DNA from: Nitrospira sp. SG-bin2
GTDB lineage: Bacteria; Nitrospirota; Nitrospiria; Nitrospirales; Nitrospiraceae
DNA length: 64,000 nt
Assembly (NCBI GenBank): GCA_002083405.1
Contig: LVWT01000016.1
Location: 30,861 to 94,860, forward strand
Reading direction: 5' to 3'
The notes beneath the pieces were generated by a model, which saw only the letters and a program-made list of their open reading frames with translations, searched no databases and was not told where the DNA came from. Positions 24,921 through 33,980 of the stretch are shown here, piece by piece (position 1 is the first letter of the stretch; each line of letters starts with the position of its first letter). The position numbers and the translations under genes were made by a program.

Positions 24921-25202
24921 TCACAAGATGAGGCCCCGTTCACGAACCAGTTTCTGCTTCACCATCTGAAACATCTTCTGGTAATCGACCTGGCCCTGTT
25001 CGATCTGCTTTTCATAGACGGTGAGCATCTGGCGCACTTCCGCATTCACACGATCTTCCAGGGAGAGATCCTCCGTCATGACACGGTTCAGCGCATCGAT
25101 GAACGCCTTACGGTCGCCGACCAGATTGATGTGCCCCTCCTGCTCGAGACGTCCCGCCACACTCTCAGCGATATGCCGTACACGTTCTTTCGACAAACGC
25201 AC
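24921..25202 (-). CDS. DUF507 family protein, copy 2
   Basis: 93 residues: MRLSKERVRHIAESVAGRLE, then FIDALNRVMTEDLSLEDRVN and YQKMFQMVKQKLVRERGLIL. It is helical and homologous to the next gene (24568), 80 bp downstream. The cyclophilin-like gene ends five bases before its start. Function unknown; the tandem arrangement suggests a heterodimer. Confidence 0.85.
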   Translation of the reverse strand: MRLSKERVRHIAESVAGRLEQEGHINLVGDRKAFIDALNRVMTEDLSLEDRVNAEVRQMLTVYEKQIEQGQVDYQKMFQMVKQKLVRERGLIL

Positions 25203-25207
25203 GATAT

Positions 25208-25591
25208 CTACCCCTGCTCAACCGTGATCGTAGCGGCCTCCATGACCCGGCGCAGTTGCGTCGCATCCCCTACGATCCGTCCCACCACATTGACTCGATC
25301 TGCCGGAACCGGATCGCTTCCCATGCTCATCGGCGTTCTTCCGAAAAAGATCGCCAACACCTGACCGGCTCCCCAATACGCAATATCGCCGACTTGCACT
25401 TTGTTTGTCGCAGTTTCCCGATAATCGGTGACGCCGGAAATCTTGAAGTAGAACTCCTCTCCCCAGACATTGATCGGCGCTTGAACCGGAAGCGCCGCAT
25501 AGACCGCTGCTGCCGTTTTCGTCCCCTTCAGTTCCGCTTCGAGTCGAACGCCTCCGACCGTGATACGAATACGTTTCGGCAACTGGGTCAT
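25208..25591 (-). CDS. Cyclophilin-like fold protein
   Basis: 127 residues. RIRITVGGVRLEAELKGTKT, then VQVGDIAYWGAGQVLAIFFG and DRVNVVGRIVGDATQLRRV match the cyclophilin-like family typified by TM1367, which has the cyclophilin barrel but lacks the usual proline isomerase active site. Ligand unknown. First gene of a minus-strand series leading to DUF507, TPR lipoprotein and bcp. It diverges from the exonuclease gene at 25697, so the 105-bp gap should hold both promoters. Confidence 0.8.
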   Translation of the reverse strand: MTQLPKRIRITVGGVRLEAELKGTKTAAAVYAALPVQAPINVWGEEFYFKISGVTDYRETATNKVQVGDIAYWGAGQVLAIFFGRTPMSMGSDPVPADRVNVVGRIVGDATQLRRVMEAATITVEQG

Positions 25592-25696
25592 GGCATTGAT
25601 ACAGATCGTGAACCGAACATCGCGCCCGCAGGCAGCTCATACACGTGCGAACTCTAGCTTGTCTCCTGCGCGAAATCAAGGCTACAATCCCCCCCA

Positions 25697-26509
25697 ATGC
25701 TGACCTCTACATTCACCTTCCTACAAGGAATCGGGCCCACGACCGAACGCCGGTTCTGGCAAGAGGGGGTGACAGACTGGCAGAGTTTCTTGAATCAGCC
25801 CCGCATTGCCGGACTTTCTCCCGACAGAAAATCGCTGTACGATCGCGAACTCTCCCTGGCGCAATCGGAGTATGAAGCAGGCGACCTTCGCGCGCTGGCC
25901 TCGCGTCTGCACCGACGCGAACATTGGCGCTTCTATGATACTTGCCGCTCCGGACTCCTCTGCCTCGACATCGAAACCACCGGGCTGACAGCTCATGACG
26001 GAGCAAGCGCCGTGACCGTCGTTGGTCTTCATCGACACGGACAGACGATCGCTCTCGTTCAGGGAGACACCTTGACTGCCGATCGGCTGCAAGCCGAACT
26101 CGATGGCTGCACACTACTCGTAACCTTCTTCGGCACCGTCTTCGATGTACCCTTCCTACGCGCTGCCTTCCCTCGGCTCCGATTTGAAATGCCCCACTTC
26201 GATCTCTGCCTGGCCGCGCGCCGTCTGGGCCTTCGTGGAGGACTTAAACACCTCGAGCGAGAACTCGGCATCGAACGGGAATCTGCGCTCCAAGGTCTCG
26301 ATGGTATGGATGCTGTGCGGCTGTGGGCACAGTGGCGGCATGGAGATCCCGCCGCGCTCAAGCTCTTGCTGGCCTACAATGCCGCCGATACGGAAAGCCT
26401 TGCGCCACTCGCCTCGCTGCTCTATAAGGAAATGATGCGACAATTCGGCCCTGGCTCATCACCCTCCGCCTTCACAACACCAACCTTTCACAGAGTATCC
26501 TCACGATGA
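25697..26509 (+). CDS. YprB-like ribonuclease H-fold exonuclease
   Basis: 270 residues. After an N-terminal segment (FLQGIGPTTERRFWQEGVTD, a helix-hairpin-helix-like opening) comes a DEDD exonuclease domain: LLCLDIETTGL (Exo I), FFGTVFDVPFL (Exo II) and LLAYNAADTESLAPL (Exo III). This is the YprB/RNase H-like family, expected to degrade single-stranded nucleic acid with two metal ions. The stop overlaps the start of the PP2C gene by four bases (ATGA), so the two are translationally coupled. Confidence 0.83.
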   Translation: MLTSTFTFLQGIGPTTERRFWQEGVTDWQSFLNQPRIAGLSPDRKSLYDRELSLAQSEYEAGDLRALASRLHRREHWRFYDTCRSGLLCLDIETTGLTAHDGASAVTVVGLHRHGQTIALVQGDTLTADRLQAELDGCTLLVTFFGTVFDVPFLRAAFPRLRFEMPHFDLCLAARRLGLRGGLKHLERELGIERESALQGLDGMDAVRLWAQWRHGDPAALKLLLAYNAADTESLAPLASLLYKEMMRQFGPGSSPSAFTTPTFHRVSSR

Positions 26510-27255
26510 GCACCTGGGTCGGCATCGGGCGAAGCGAAATTGGTTTGGTTCGCACCATGAACCAGGATGCTTTTGCCACACTCGACCCGCTGGGGCTGTG
26601 GGCCGTTGCAGATGGAATGGGCGGCCACGTAGGCGGAGAAATCGCTGCGCAGACGGCCATTGCCAGTATTACGGCGCAGGCTCAGCTCTCAGCCGACATG
26701 CTCCGGCAAGGGCACACCACTCCTCCGACATTCCTAGCCGATGCGATCATGCAGGCACACCACGCAATATTGGGGCGAGTCCGGCTCGAACCCAAGCTCA
26801 GAGGCATGGGCACCACTATCGTGCTGCTCTACATTGAAACGACGGAAGTCCTTACGGCCCATCTCGGCCATCTTGGCGACAGCCGCGCCTACAGGTTCCG
26901 ATCAGGAACACTCACACCGCTCACGCGTGACCATACGCTGATTGAAAAATATCTTGATCGTGGCATCCTCACCCCGAAGACCGCTCGGACACACCCCGAA
27001 CGGCATGTCCTCACTCAGGCACTGGGCATGTCGGGACCGCTAAAACCCTCAATTTCGTCCTACCCATTAGAGCCGGATGATCTGTTGCTGCTCTGTTCAG
27101 ACGGACTGACCAAGATGATGGAAGACGACGACATCCAAGATATCTTCAAGGCGGGAAAGGGCGACCCGATTCGAACCTGTGATCGTCTCATCGGTGAATC
27201 CCTCGACCGTGGCGGCACAGATAACGTAACTGTCGTCGTGATCGCACATACCTAA
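26506..27255 (+). CDS. PP2C-type serine/threonine protein phosphatase
   Basis: 249 residues. GLVRTMNQDAFATLDPLGLW, AVADGMGGHVGGEIAAQTA, LGHLGDSRAYRFRSG and LLLLCSDGLTKMMEDDDI give the metal-binding aspartates of bacterial PP2C/Stp phosphatases. RGGTDNVTVVVI closes the domain. It removes phosphate from Ser/Thr proteins in the cytoplasm. No cognate Ser/Thr kinase is in the window; the coupled upstream gene is an exonuclease. Confidence 0.93.
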   Translation: MSTWVGIGRSEIGLVRTMNQDAFATLDPLGLWAVADGMGGHVGGEIAAQTAIASITAQAQLSADMLRQGHTTPPTFLADAIMQAHHAILGRVRLEPKLRGMGTTIVLLYIETTEVLTAHLGHLGDSRAYRFRSGTLTPLTRDHTLIEKYLDRGILTPKTARTHPERHVLTQALGMSGPLKPSISSYPLEPDDLLLLCSDGLTKMMEDDDIQDIFKAGKGDPIRTCDRLIGESLDRGGTDNVTVVVIAHT

Positions 27256-27275
27256 CCCCTACCGCTCGCGTTGCT

Positions 27276-27305
27276 GTTGACAACACCCGCAAGACCGTGT
27301 AGGTT
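27276..27305 (+). promoter_or_regulatory. Candidate promoter of the SnoaL-like gene
   Basis: TTGACA (27276-27281), a 17-bp spacer and TAGGTT (27300-27305), about 58 bp before the ATG at 27363. The -35 is perfect, the -10 poor. Confidence 0.35.
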
Positions 27306-27362
27306 TTCAACCCAATCTTTTGCGCTTCTCTCACACAGAGAGTTCAATCACCCGGAGCACCT

Positions 27363-28250
27363 ATGATGGTTCGTTGTGTATCAATAGTACTGTGTGGCCT
27401 GCTGAGTTTCATCGGCGCGGCTTCTTCGGCATCCGCAGGCGCTCCGGATCCGAACAGTCCTGAAACGGTCATTCGTGAGCTTGTCCATGCCAACGTCGAA
27501 AAAGATATGCCCACCATGTCCCGTCTCATGGCCCACGATGCCGATATCACCAGCTATTCGATTGGTGGGCGTAAGTACGTGGGTTGGCAGGAATTCGAAC
27601 GGGAGATGCGGGAAGAGTTCGCCAATGTTCAGAAATTTGAGATCCCGATCCGTGAACTCACGGTTTGGCACAAGGGAGATGTCGCGTGGTTCACGATGGA
27701 ATTGGACTATATCCGCTATGTCAAGGAAGGCGGCGAGATCAAACGCATGCTGCTCCCATTACGCGAAACCGGTGTCCTAGAGCGCCGGAATGGACAATGG
27801 GTGATGCTGTCTTTCCATGAGTCGTTTCGATCCGCTCAAATGACCGGTCCGGTCGCTCAACAGTCCGCCGCTTCGGCAGAAACGCGCCTCGTGAGCAACC
27901 CACCAAGCGCTGCGGTGCCTGATCTCAGTGGAGAGTGGGATATTCTCGAAGTCGAAGACGACAAGCGGTACAAGGCGACATTGGACAAGACCGGCAACGG
28001 TCCCTACACGCAACACGGCGGACGGTTCATCACGACCAAGTTTGAGGATCGCCTCTGGCAGGGCACCTGGCAGCAACCAGGCAATGACCGTGAGGGAGGA
28101 TTTGAAGTCCTCTTATCGGAAGACGGCACCGAAGCCAAGGGCATCTGGTGGTATACACGAGTTCAAGGCCACAAGAACATTCCGCCCAAAGAACATGGCG
28201 GCACCTACCATTGGAAGCGCACATCTCGCGCCCCGTCTGCATCCAAATGA
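27363..28250 (+). CDS. Secreted SnoaL-like protein with C-terminal lipocalin-like domain
   Basis: 295 residues with a signal peptide (about 1-25, ending ASAGA). The first domain (about 30-155) is of the SnoaL/NTF2 type: TVIRELVHANVEKDMPTMSR, GGRKYVGWQEFEREMRE, DVAWFTMELDYIRYV and LERRNGQWVMLSFHESF. After a Ser/Ala linker a beta-rich domain starts DLSGEWDILEVEDDKRY and ends GTYHWKRTSR. The first domain resembles calcium/calmodulin kinase II association-type SnoaL_3 proteins. Substrate unknown. It precedes the PHM-like gene by 82 bp on the same strand, so a shared periplasmic role is possible. Confidence 0.72.
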   Translation: MMVRCVSIVLCGLLSFIGAASSASAGAPDPNSPETVIRELVHANVEKDMPTMSRLMAHDADITSYSIGGRKYVGWQEFEREMREEFANVQKFEIPIRELTVWHKGDVAWFTMELDYIRYVKEGGEIKRMLLPLRETGVLERRNGQWVMLSFHESFRSAQMTGPVAQQSAASAETRLVSNPPSAAVPDLSGEWDILEVEDDKRYKATLDKTGNGPYTQHGGRFITTKFEDRLWQGTWQQPGNDREGGFEVLLSEDGTEAKGIWWYTRVQGHKNIPPKEHGGTYHWKRTSRAPSASK

Positions 28251-28332
28251 GTCGATTTTTCTTTTCATCAATCAGACACTCGGAGCCCGGTTCAAGACAC
28301 AGTCAGATTTTTCATCTTCCGCTGGAGGCACT

Positions 28333-29334
28333 ATGAAAACGTTTCTCATCGCATTGTTTACCCTCGTCATAGGATCATCAGCCTATGCCGACGGCGGGCA
28401 TACTCACCATGCCGTGCCCACGCTCAAGAAACAGGTGGCTTCGTCAATCTCGTATGGAGAGAACACCGCGACTCTTACATTCGGCCCCATCGATCTTCCG
28501 GCCGGCCATAGCGAAGGCGATATGGGCGATTCCATGCCGCGGTTCAACTTTCAGTTGCCTGAGGACAAGTATTTGACCGGCTTTAAGGCGGCCCTTTCTA
28601 CGATCGATGGAAAGGAATTGCCAAGAAATTATCTGCACCATATTTTGATGATCAACAACACCAAACCCAGCGTCTCCTGCCCCGGTGAGCCGCTCTTCTT
28701 CGGTGGAGCCGGACTTGAAATGTCCGAGACCCAATTCCCTGAGGGATACGGTGTCAAACTCGCGAAAAACGATAAGCTTATGACGGTCGTGGCGTTTTAT
28801 CATGGCGCCCCGCCCACGAAAAATGTCATCGCAACCTTCACAATGGAATTCGCCCCGAAAGCCAAACCAGTCAAGGAAATGGAGATCTATCAGGTCGGAG
28901 TCAATATCGTCTGTTTCACCAAGTTCGGCGATCGCCCCGCAGACCAGACAGACGAAGGGATTGAAATCGGACCTGGCGTCCAAGTCCGTACAGCGCCATT
29001 GAAGTTCAGTATGGACGGTTGTGTCAAGTATGCGTATCCGCATGGCCATGATGAGCTGCTCTTGATCGCCCTGGAGAATAAAACGAAGAAACAGACCCTC
29101 CTCCGGACCGTGCCGGATGTCGAACGTGACGGCACAATCCGTGAGTTCTTGTCCCACCAAGTCTATAAAGACAGCCAGGGATTCCAAATTTCCAAGGCAG
29201 ATGATTATGAGATGGTGATGGTCTACCACCATTCTCTACAGAAAACTGAACCTCAGCATGGGATGGGCAACTACTTGTTATATATGACGCCCGGAACGTG
29301 TCCTCAAGAGAATCGGACTGCCTCCGCACAATAA
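28333..29334 (+). CDS. Secreted PHM-like copper type II monooxygenase candidate
   Basis: 333 residues with a signal peptide (about 1-20) and a histidine-rich mature start (GGHTHH). The spacing of possible copper ligands follows peptidylglycine hydroxylating monooxygenase: His102-His103 in LHHILMI, His157 in AFYHG, the His-x-His pair 237/239 in YPHGHDELL, and Met311 in HGMGNYLLYM. Rat PHM uses HH107-108, H172, H242/H244 and M314. Cysteines at about 116, 194, 230 and 323 could form disulfides. Hydroxylase chemistry is inferred from ligand pattern and fold-like strands, not proven; a non-catalytic copper-binding protein is the main alternative. Confidence 0.6.
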   Translation: MKTFLIALFTLVIGSSAYADGGHTHHAVPTLKKQVASSISYGENTATLTFGPIDLPAGHSEGDMGDSMPRFNFQLPEDKYLTGFKAALSTIDGKELPRNYLHHILMINNTKPSVSCPGEPLFFGGAGLEMSETQFPEGYGVKLAKNDKLMTVVAFYHGAPPTKNVIATFTMEFAPKAKPVKEMEIYQVGVNIVCFTKFGDRPADQTDEGIEIGPGVQVRTAPLKFSMDGCVKYAYPHGHDELLLIALENKTKKQTLLRTVPDVERDGTIREFLSHQVYKDSQGFQISKADDYEMVMVYHHSLQKTEPQHGMGNYLLYMTPGTCPQENRTASAQ

Positions 29335-29638
29335 TCGTCCCCTCTTCGTACCTCAGACCTGCCGGACGGCCTGTCCCGGCAGGTCTGGGGATCTCCTTCA
29401 GACTCGACCAGCCGTCCAAAAATGTTCACTTATTCATTCGCATAGCCCTTTCCCCTACAAAAGAAGTGGCCTCCGGCCTGGGTTTCTCTCCGCGCTTTGT
29501 GGTATCAAAACAGAAGCCTGCGCTAAGATATCGACTACGCCAAAGCGATGGCCAGAAAGCCGCTGACACACAGCGGACTGCCTGAGCGACTTCGATCTCT
29601 GGGGCAGGCTGTTACCCAGAAACACCGGGAATCGTGCC
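29335..29638. other. Intergenic stretch before the 1406-residue protein
   Basis: 304 bp without a recognised gene. It contains a strong hairpin (29354-29387) near its left end; the right part presumably holds the promoter of the gene at 29639, but no consensus was clear. Confidence 0.5.
29354..29387. terminator. Long hairpin after the PHM-like gene
   Basis: A perfect 12-bp stem, CAGACCTGCCGG (29354-29365) and CCGGCAGGTCTG (29376-29387), with a 10-base loop, extendable by three pairs. No T tract follows on either strand, so it may be a transcript-end stabiliser or a palindromic repeat rather than a classical terminator. Confidence 0.5.
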
Positions 29639-32600
29639 ATGCCTCAGTCTCAGAGCGAACCAGTTGCGATCCTGCTCATCAATGAGATTGCCGAAGAAAT
29701 CAAACTCACCACCCTCAGTTTCCGCGGCTTTTTTCCAAACTGCCGAGTCGAAGCGGTCTACTCCTTGGAGGAAGCGCTTCAATGGGCGAATCGGACATCG
29801 TGGCAACTCATTCTGCTCGATGACCGGTTGCTCGCTCAACGTGCTGCCTCCATTTTTCCTGAGCTGAAACAGCTTGCCCCCTCCGCAACGATTGTACTGC
29901 AAACCGAACGCAGCGACTCCACGACCGCAGTGAATGCGCTTCAGGCCGGCGCGGATTTTCTCCTCTACAAGAAATCGCCTGCGTTTCTCACCGAACTCAT
30001 GCTCTACGCAAAGAACGCGATCGAAACGCAAACACTGCGCCGTGCGTTTGAATTGACACAAGCACGCCATGACCGACTCATCGACACATTGGCCGACGTT
30101 GTCTATGAACTCGATGCGGAGGGGCAGTTCCGGTATCTCAGCCCCCTTATCGCTCCATTGCTGGGCTACACACAAGACGAATTGATCGGCGCTCCCTATT
30201 CTACGATCGTAGCTCCGGATCACCTCGATCAAGTGCGCCATTGTTTCAATGATCGTAGAACGGGAGCGCGAGCCTCCCATCGGATAGAAGTGACTCTTCT
30301 TCGAAAGTCGACTGCCAATGAACCGGCCCCAGCTCGCATGAGAGCTGAGGTGAGTGCAAAGGGACTCTACGATTCTCAGCGCCGTTATCTGGGAACTGTC
30401 GGCCTGTTGCGTGATACATCAGACCTCCGCCGGCAAGAGGACACCATCCGTCATCTGGAACAGCGGCTCCTGGAATCCGACCGGCTTCTCGCCCTGGCCC
30501 GGAAAGTTTCGACATTGTCGAATGATCTGCGCGCTCCGCATGCCGCCATTCAAGATCAATCTCGCGACTTGCTCAAGACGATCCGCGAGTCCCGCCTGAT
30601 CGAACAGGTGGAATCGCTGGCGGCCCACACTGCCGAAGCCGCACGTCTGGCGGATACCCTGGCTCAGGCGGCAACCGAAGTCGCCGTTCGCCGGGACACC
30701 GTCAATGACATCATTCAAGCTGTCCTAGCCGCCGCTCAACCTCCGCTGCTCGACACCGACCAAATTGAGCGATTCTATGCGCCGAATCTTCCTCCCTTCG
30801 CCGGAAATCTTGACGCCTTGACACAGCTCCTTGGCATGCTCCTGTCGCATGCCCAACGTTATGTCGCTGCGGTCGGAAGCCGTCATCGATTGCGAATCAG
30901 CACAACCCTGATCGGTCCGTACGGCACTCCGATACATCCTGGATTGGCTCTGTCCCCGCCAGTGCCTCCGATCGAGGTCGCCATCCAGATCCAGGAGACC
31001 GATGCCCTTGCCACAGCAGAGGACTTCCCGATCCAAGCAATCGGCAATCTTTTCGATGCCTATGCGTTTATCAAACAACTCGGTGGCCGTTGGGATTTCC
31101 GAGCCCCCGTCGGAGGCTTGCTATCGATCAACGTATGGATTCCACTGGAGCAGACGCCTTATCCAGCCAAGACTCCGATACCCCCTGCCCCACCTCTTAA
31201 TCTGGAACATGCTCTGATCGAACAACCTGCCTTGACGCAGGTTTCTACGACGGCGCCTCCCACGCCCTCGCCTTCCGCCGTTCCTATACCCGCATCTCAA
31301 CCGTTACCTGACCGTCGCAAGAACATACGGACGGCCACCAATCTGCCGGCACGTCTGACCGTCGGCAACACACTGTACAGCGGCACCTTGACTGAGCTGA
31401 GCCCGACCGGCGCGACATTGGAGGTTGAAGGTCTCCTTCCATCACTTGAATACCACTCCGCTTCAGTGGTCCTCAAAACAACCGCCAGTCAGTTGGAGTT
31501 ACACGGTATGGCGCATGACCGCGGAGGATCATTACCCCAAACCGCCGCTGAGCGACAGACCTCGCGTCTCGCATTCCAGTTTATCGCACTTGACGATACT
31601 GAACACGCGGTGTTGGTGTCGCTCATCGAAGAAGCGCGTGCGCTGGCCCTCACAGTTGAGGTGCTGCTTTCGCCACCGAGAAAGACTGCCGACCTTGCCG
31701 ATCCCGCCACAGAAAACGTCCTTCGAGGCACGGACCATCGTGAAACCGTGAGAGTCCGAGTCTCACTGCCTGTCCGCATTACGGCTCCATCGATCAAGAC
31801 CGGAGCCGGTCAAACATTGGGGCGAGCCGTCAATCTCAGCCGAAGCGGCGTCTGCCTCCAAACAGAGTCGTGCCTGGAAATGACCCAAGACATAGTCGCT
31901 CTTCATTTCTCTTCTTACAGCGCCTTTGATCCACCGCGTGGGCATGAACCGGAAGCACCCGAAGCGATCCTGAGCGGCCGCATCGTTCATATCACTTCCA
32001 ACTATCCTGTTCTCTCTGAGTTGAAACCGGGTTCGTCGCCGACTGGACAACTCGTCGGTATCCGTTTTGAGCAGTTGACCCCCTTTGCAGAACGGGATAT
32101 CAACCGTGTGATTGCCCAACATACCGGCTCCTCAATGGATCTCGCCGGCACCACGGGCTGGTCATCGATTGTCAGCACAAGACGGGAATGCCGGAATGCG
32201 CGGAACCAGATGATCGCCGTGACGGATGATCATGCCCGCCACCAAATTTCGCCAAACGCGCCCATTGTTCTCATCGTCTCCGGATTTGGATTGACACAAA
32301 CGGACTACGCGCCGCTCTCGTTTTCTCTGGCTGCCAACGGTTTCCGCATCCTGCGCTATGATCACACAAATCATGTTGGCCAGAGCGACGGCGACATCCT
32401 ACAGGTCACATTGCGCAGCATCCAGAGTGACCTCCAAAGCGTATTGGACTTTGTCCGCGCCACCTGGCCGAGCGCTCCATTGACGCTCTTCGCCGAAGAC
32501 ATTGCTGCGCGAGTGGCGCTAAAAACCCTGGCTAAAAACAACCCGGATGCTCATCTGCTCTTGCTGAATCCCGTTCTCAGTATCGAGGGTGCGCTCTCAG

Positions 32601-33859
32601 CTGTCTACGCTCCCGACGCCATTGGAAACTACCGGCAGGGTGTTCGTCGAGGCGTCGCCAATCTGTGGGGCCTCAATGTCAACTTCGATCAATTCGTCGG
32701 CGACGCCATTGCAGGAGACTATGCTGACGTGGCCTCATCGGCAGCGGACTTTGCCAGACTGACAACCCCGCCCATTCTCTTGACTTCTCCCGGCTCACAT
32801 CGTCCCCTTGAAAACATGTTCGGACCTCAACTCGACATGTTCTCCGCCATGGGATCTGTACCGGTCATCGTCCCATTACAAGCTGATGTGTCTGGAAATT
32901 CCAGTGCATATGACGAACGTCATGCCGCAGCCTTCCGGACCATCCTCAAACTCATCTCCGCTCCGTTGACCGGCAGTTCTCTATCCCTTCAAATACATGA
33001 ACCGAATATACGGGCTGTTCGCCAACAGCAACAGTTGGAGCAAGAGCGCGTCCGCCTGCGCCACCATGTGTCGCAAGCAACACGCAGCGCTTTGTGGATA
33101 GCGCATTTGGCGCAACTACCGCAACTTGGACATCAGCCTGACTACTGGAGGCTGGGAAACGATCTCTATCGCCGGCTCCTCCCTATGGAACCAGGCATGG
33201 CCGTCTTGGACATTGGCTGCGGAGAAGGTGACCTTGCCCGCATCATGCTGACTGACCAAATTTATCGGTCCATGTACAAAAGCGGGCTGCCGGACGGTCC
33301 TTTCTGCTACATCGGCGCCGACTATTCACGGGAATCTCTGGACCTTACCGAACAGCAGGTCCATGCCTTCGCTCAGAAGCTACCCTTCCAGATCGCAACA
33401 GGTTTGTCCGCCGACCAATTCTTAAAGAGCAGTTGGCTGCATATCGACTGGCATTCCCCCCTGCCCTTACCCGAGGGATCGATCCAGCGCATCCTATGCC
33501 ATCTCTCTCTTTCCTTCTCACCCTCTCCTCTTCACAGCCTCCGGAAGATGCTCCGCGTCTTGGAGCCGGATGGACGGGCTGTGATCACGGTCCTTCAACC
33601 GCACACCGACCTCACAACACTGTTTCTCCGCCACCTGCGCGCGTCGGCTGAAGATCAGTTCGGCACATCAGCCCAGATTCTCCTCCATCATCTTGGCCGC
33701 CTGCGTGAAGCCGTTCGTCATGGCCTGCTGCATAGCTACGAACGCAATGAGCTCACTCGCCTGCTGGCTCATGCCGGCGCAGACCCAATCCAGGTTGTTC
33801 CCGCCCTCGGCAATCAAGTGCTCCTCGCCGTCATCCGGAAGGGCAAATCCACTGGCTGA
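29639..33859 (+). CDS. Multidomain regulator: REC-PAS-pseudokinase-PilZ-PilZ-LuxD-like-methyltransferase
   Basis: 1406 residues. (1) Receiver-like domain, 9-125: possible phosphoaspartate 61/62 (LILLDDRLL) and lysine 111/112; the usual acidic pair is altered (LINE). (2) PAS, 138-265 (VVYELDAEGQFRYLSPLIAP). (3) Histidine-kinase-like part, 285-503, but the phosphoacceptor histidine is Asn295 (STLSNDLRAPHAAI) and the N-box and G-boxes are lost. (4) Proline-rich linker, 505-556. (5) PilZ, 558-665. (6) PilZ, 700-830, with RETVR and NLSRSG. (7) LuxD-like alpha/beta-hydrolase, 873-1105 (IVSGFGLTQTDYAPLSFSLA, RILRYDHTNHVGQSDGDI), where the nucleophile site reads FAEDIAARVA, so the serine is missing. 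(8) SAM methyltransferase, 1165-1400 (VLDIGCGEGDLA). Likely reads c-di-GMP and phospho-signals; the output is unknown. Confidence 0.85.
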   Translation: MPQSQSEPVAILLINEIAEEIKLTTLSFRGFFPNCRVEAVYSLEEALQWANRTSWQLILLDDRLLAQRAASIFPELKQLAPSATIVLQTERSDSTTAVNALQAGADFLLYKKSPAFLTELMLYAKNAIETQTLRRAFELTQARHDRLIDTLADVVYELDAEGQFRYLSPLIAPLLGYTQDELIGAPYSTIVAPDHLDQVRHCFNDRRTGARASHRIEVTLLRKSTANEPAPARMRAEVSAKGLYDSQRRYLGTVGLLRDTSDLRRQEDTIRHLEQRLLESDRLLALARKVSTLSNDLRAPHAAIQDQSRDLLKTIRESRLIEQVESLAAHTAEAARLADTLAQAATEVAVRRDTVNDIIQAVLAAAQPPLLDTDQIERFYAPNLPPFAGNLDALTQLLGMLLSHAQRYVAAVGSRHRLRISTTLIGPYGTPIHPGLALSPPVPPIEVAIQIQETDALATAEDFPIQAIGNLFDAYAFIKQLGGRWDFRAPVGGLLSINVWIPLEQTPYPAKTPIPPAPPLNLEHALIEQPALTQVSTTAPPTPSPSAVPIPASQPLPDRRKNIRTATNLPARLTVGNTLYSGTLTELSPTGATLEVEGLLPSLEYHSASVVLKTTASQLELHGMAHDRGGSLPQTAAERQTSRLAFQFIALDDTEHAVLVSLIEEARALALTVEVLLSPPRKTADLADPATENVLRGTDHRETVRVRVSLPVRITAPSIKTGAGQTLGRAVNLSRSGVCLQTESCLEMTQDIVALHFSSYSAFDPPRGHEPEAPEAILSGRIVHITSNYPVLSELKPGSSPTGQLVGIRFEQLTPFAERDINRVIAQHTGSSMDLAGTTGWSSIVSTRRECRNARNQMIAVTDDHARHQISPNAPIVLIVSGFGLTQTDYAPLSFSLAANGFRILRYDHTNHVGQSDGDILQVTLRSIQSDLQSVLDFVRATWPSAPLTLFAEDIAARVALKTLAKNNPDAHLLLLNPVLSIEGALSAVYAPDAIGNYRQGVRRGVANLWGLNVNFDQFVGDAIAGDYADVASSAADFARLTTPPILLTSPGSHRPLENMFGPQLDMFSAMGSVPVIVPLQADVSGNSSAYDERHAAAFRTILKLISAPLTGSSLSLQIHEPNIRAVRQQQQLEQERVRLRHHVSQATRSALWIAHLAQLPQLGHQPDYWRLGNDLYRRLLPMEPGMAVLDIGCGEGDLARIMLTDQIYRSMYKSGLPDGPFCYIGADYSRESLDLTEQQVHAFAQKLPFQIATGLSADQFLKSSWLHIDWHSPLPLPEGSIQRILCHLSLSFSPSPLHSLRKMLRVLEPDGRAVITVLQPHTDLTTLFLRHLRASAEDQFGTSAQILLHHLGRLREAVRHGLLHSYERNELTRLLAHAGADPIQVVPALGNQVLLAVIRKGKSTG

Positions 33860-33980
33860 AACGTGGCTCGCCATGTATACTGCACTCTGGTCGCAGCTAT
33901 GATTCTTCGCGCGAGATTCTTTTGAAAGAGTCACGGCACAGAAATCTGCGACGTGCGTTCACCACTCTCAGCCTCAACGT

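Noticed and set aside
29639..33859. Bioluminescence (lux) locus because of LuxD similarity
   Set aside because: No luciferase, reductase or synthetase genes nearby, and the LuxD-like serine is missing; the domain is used in another context.
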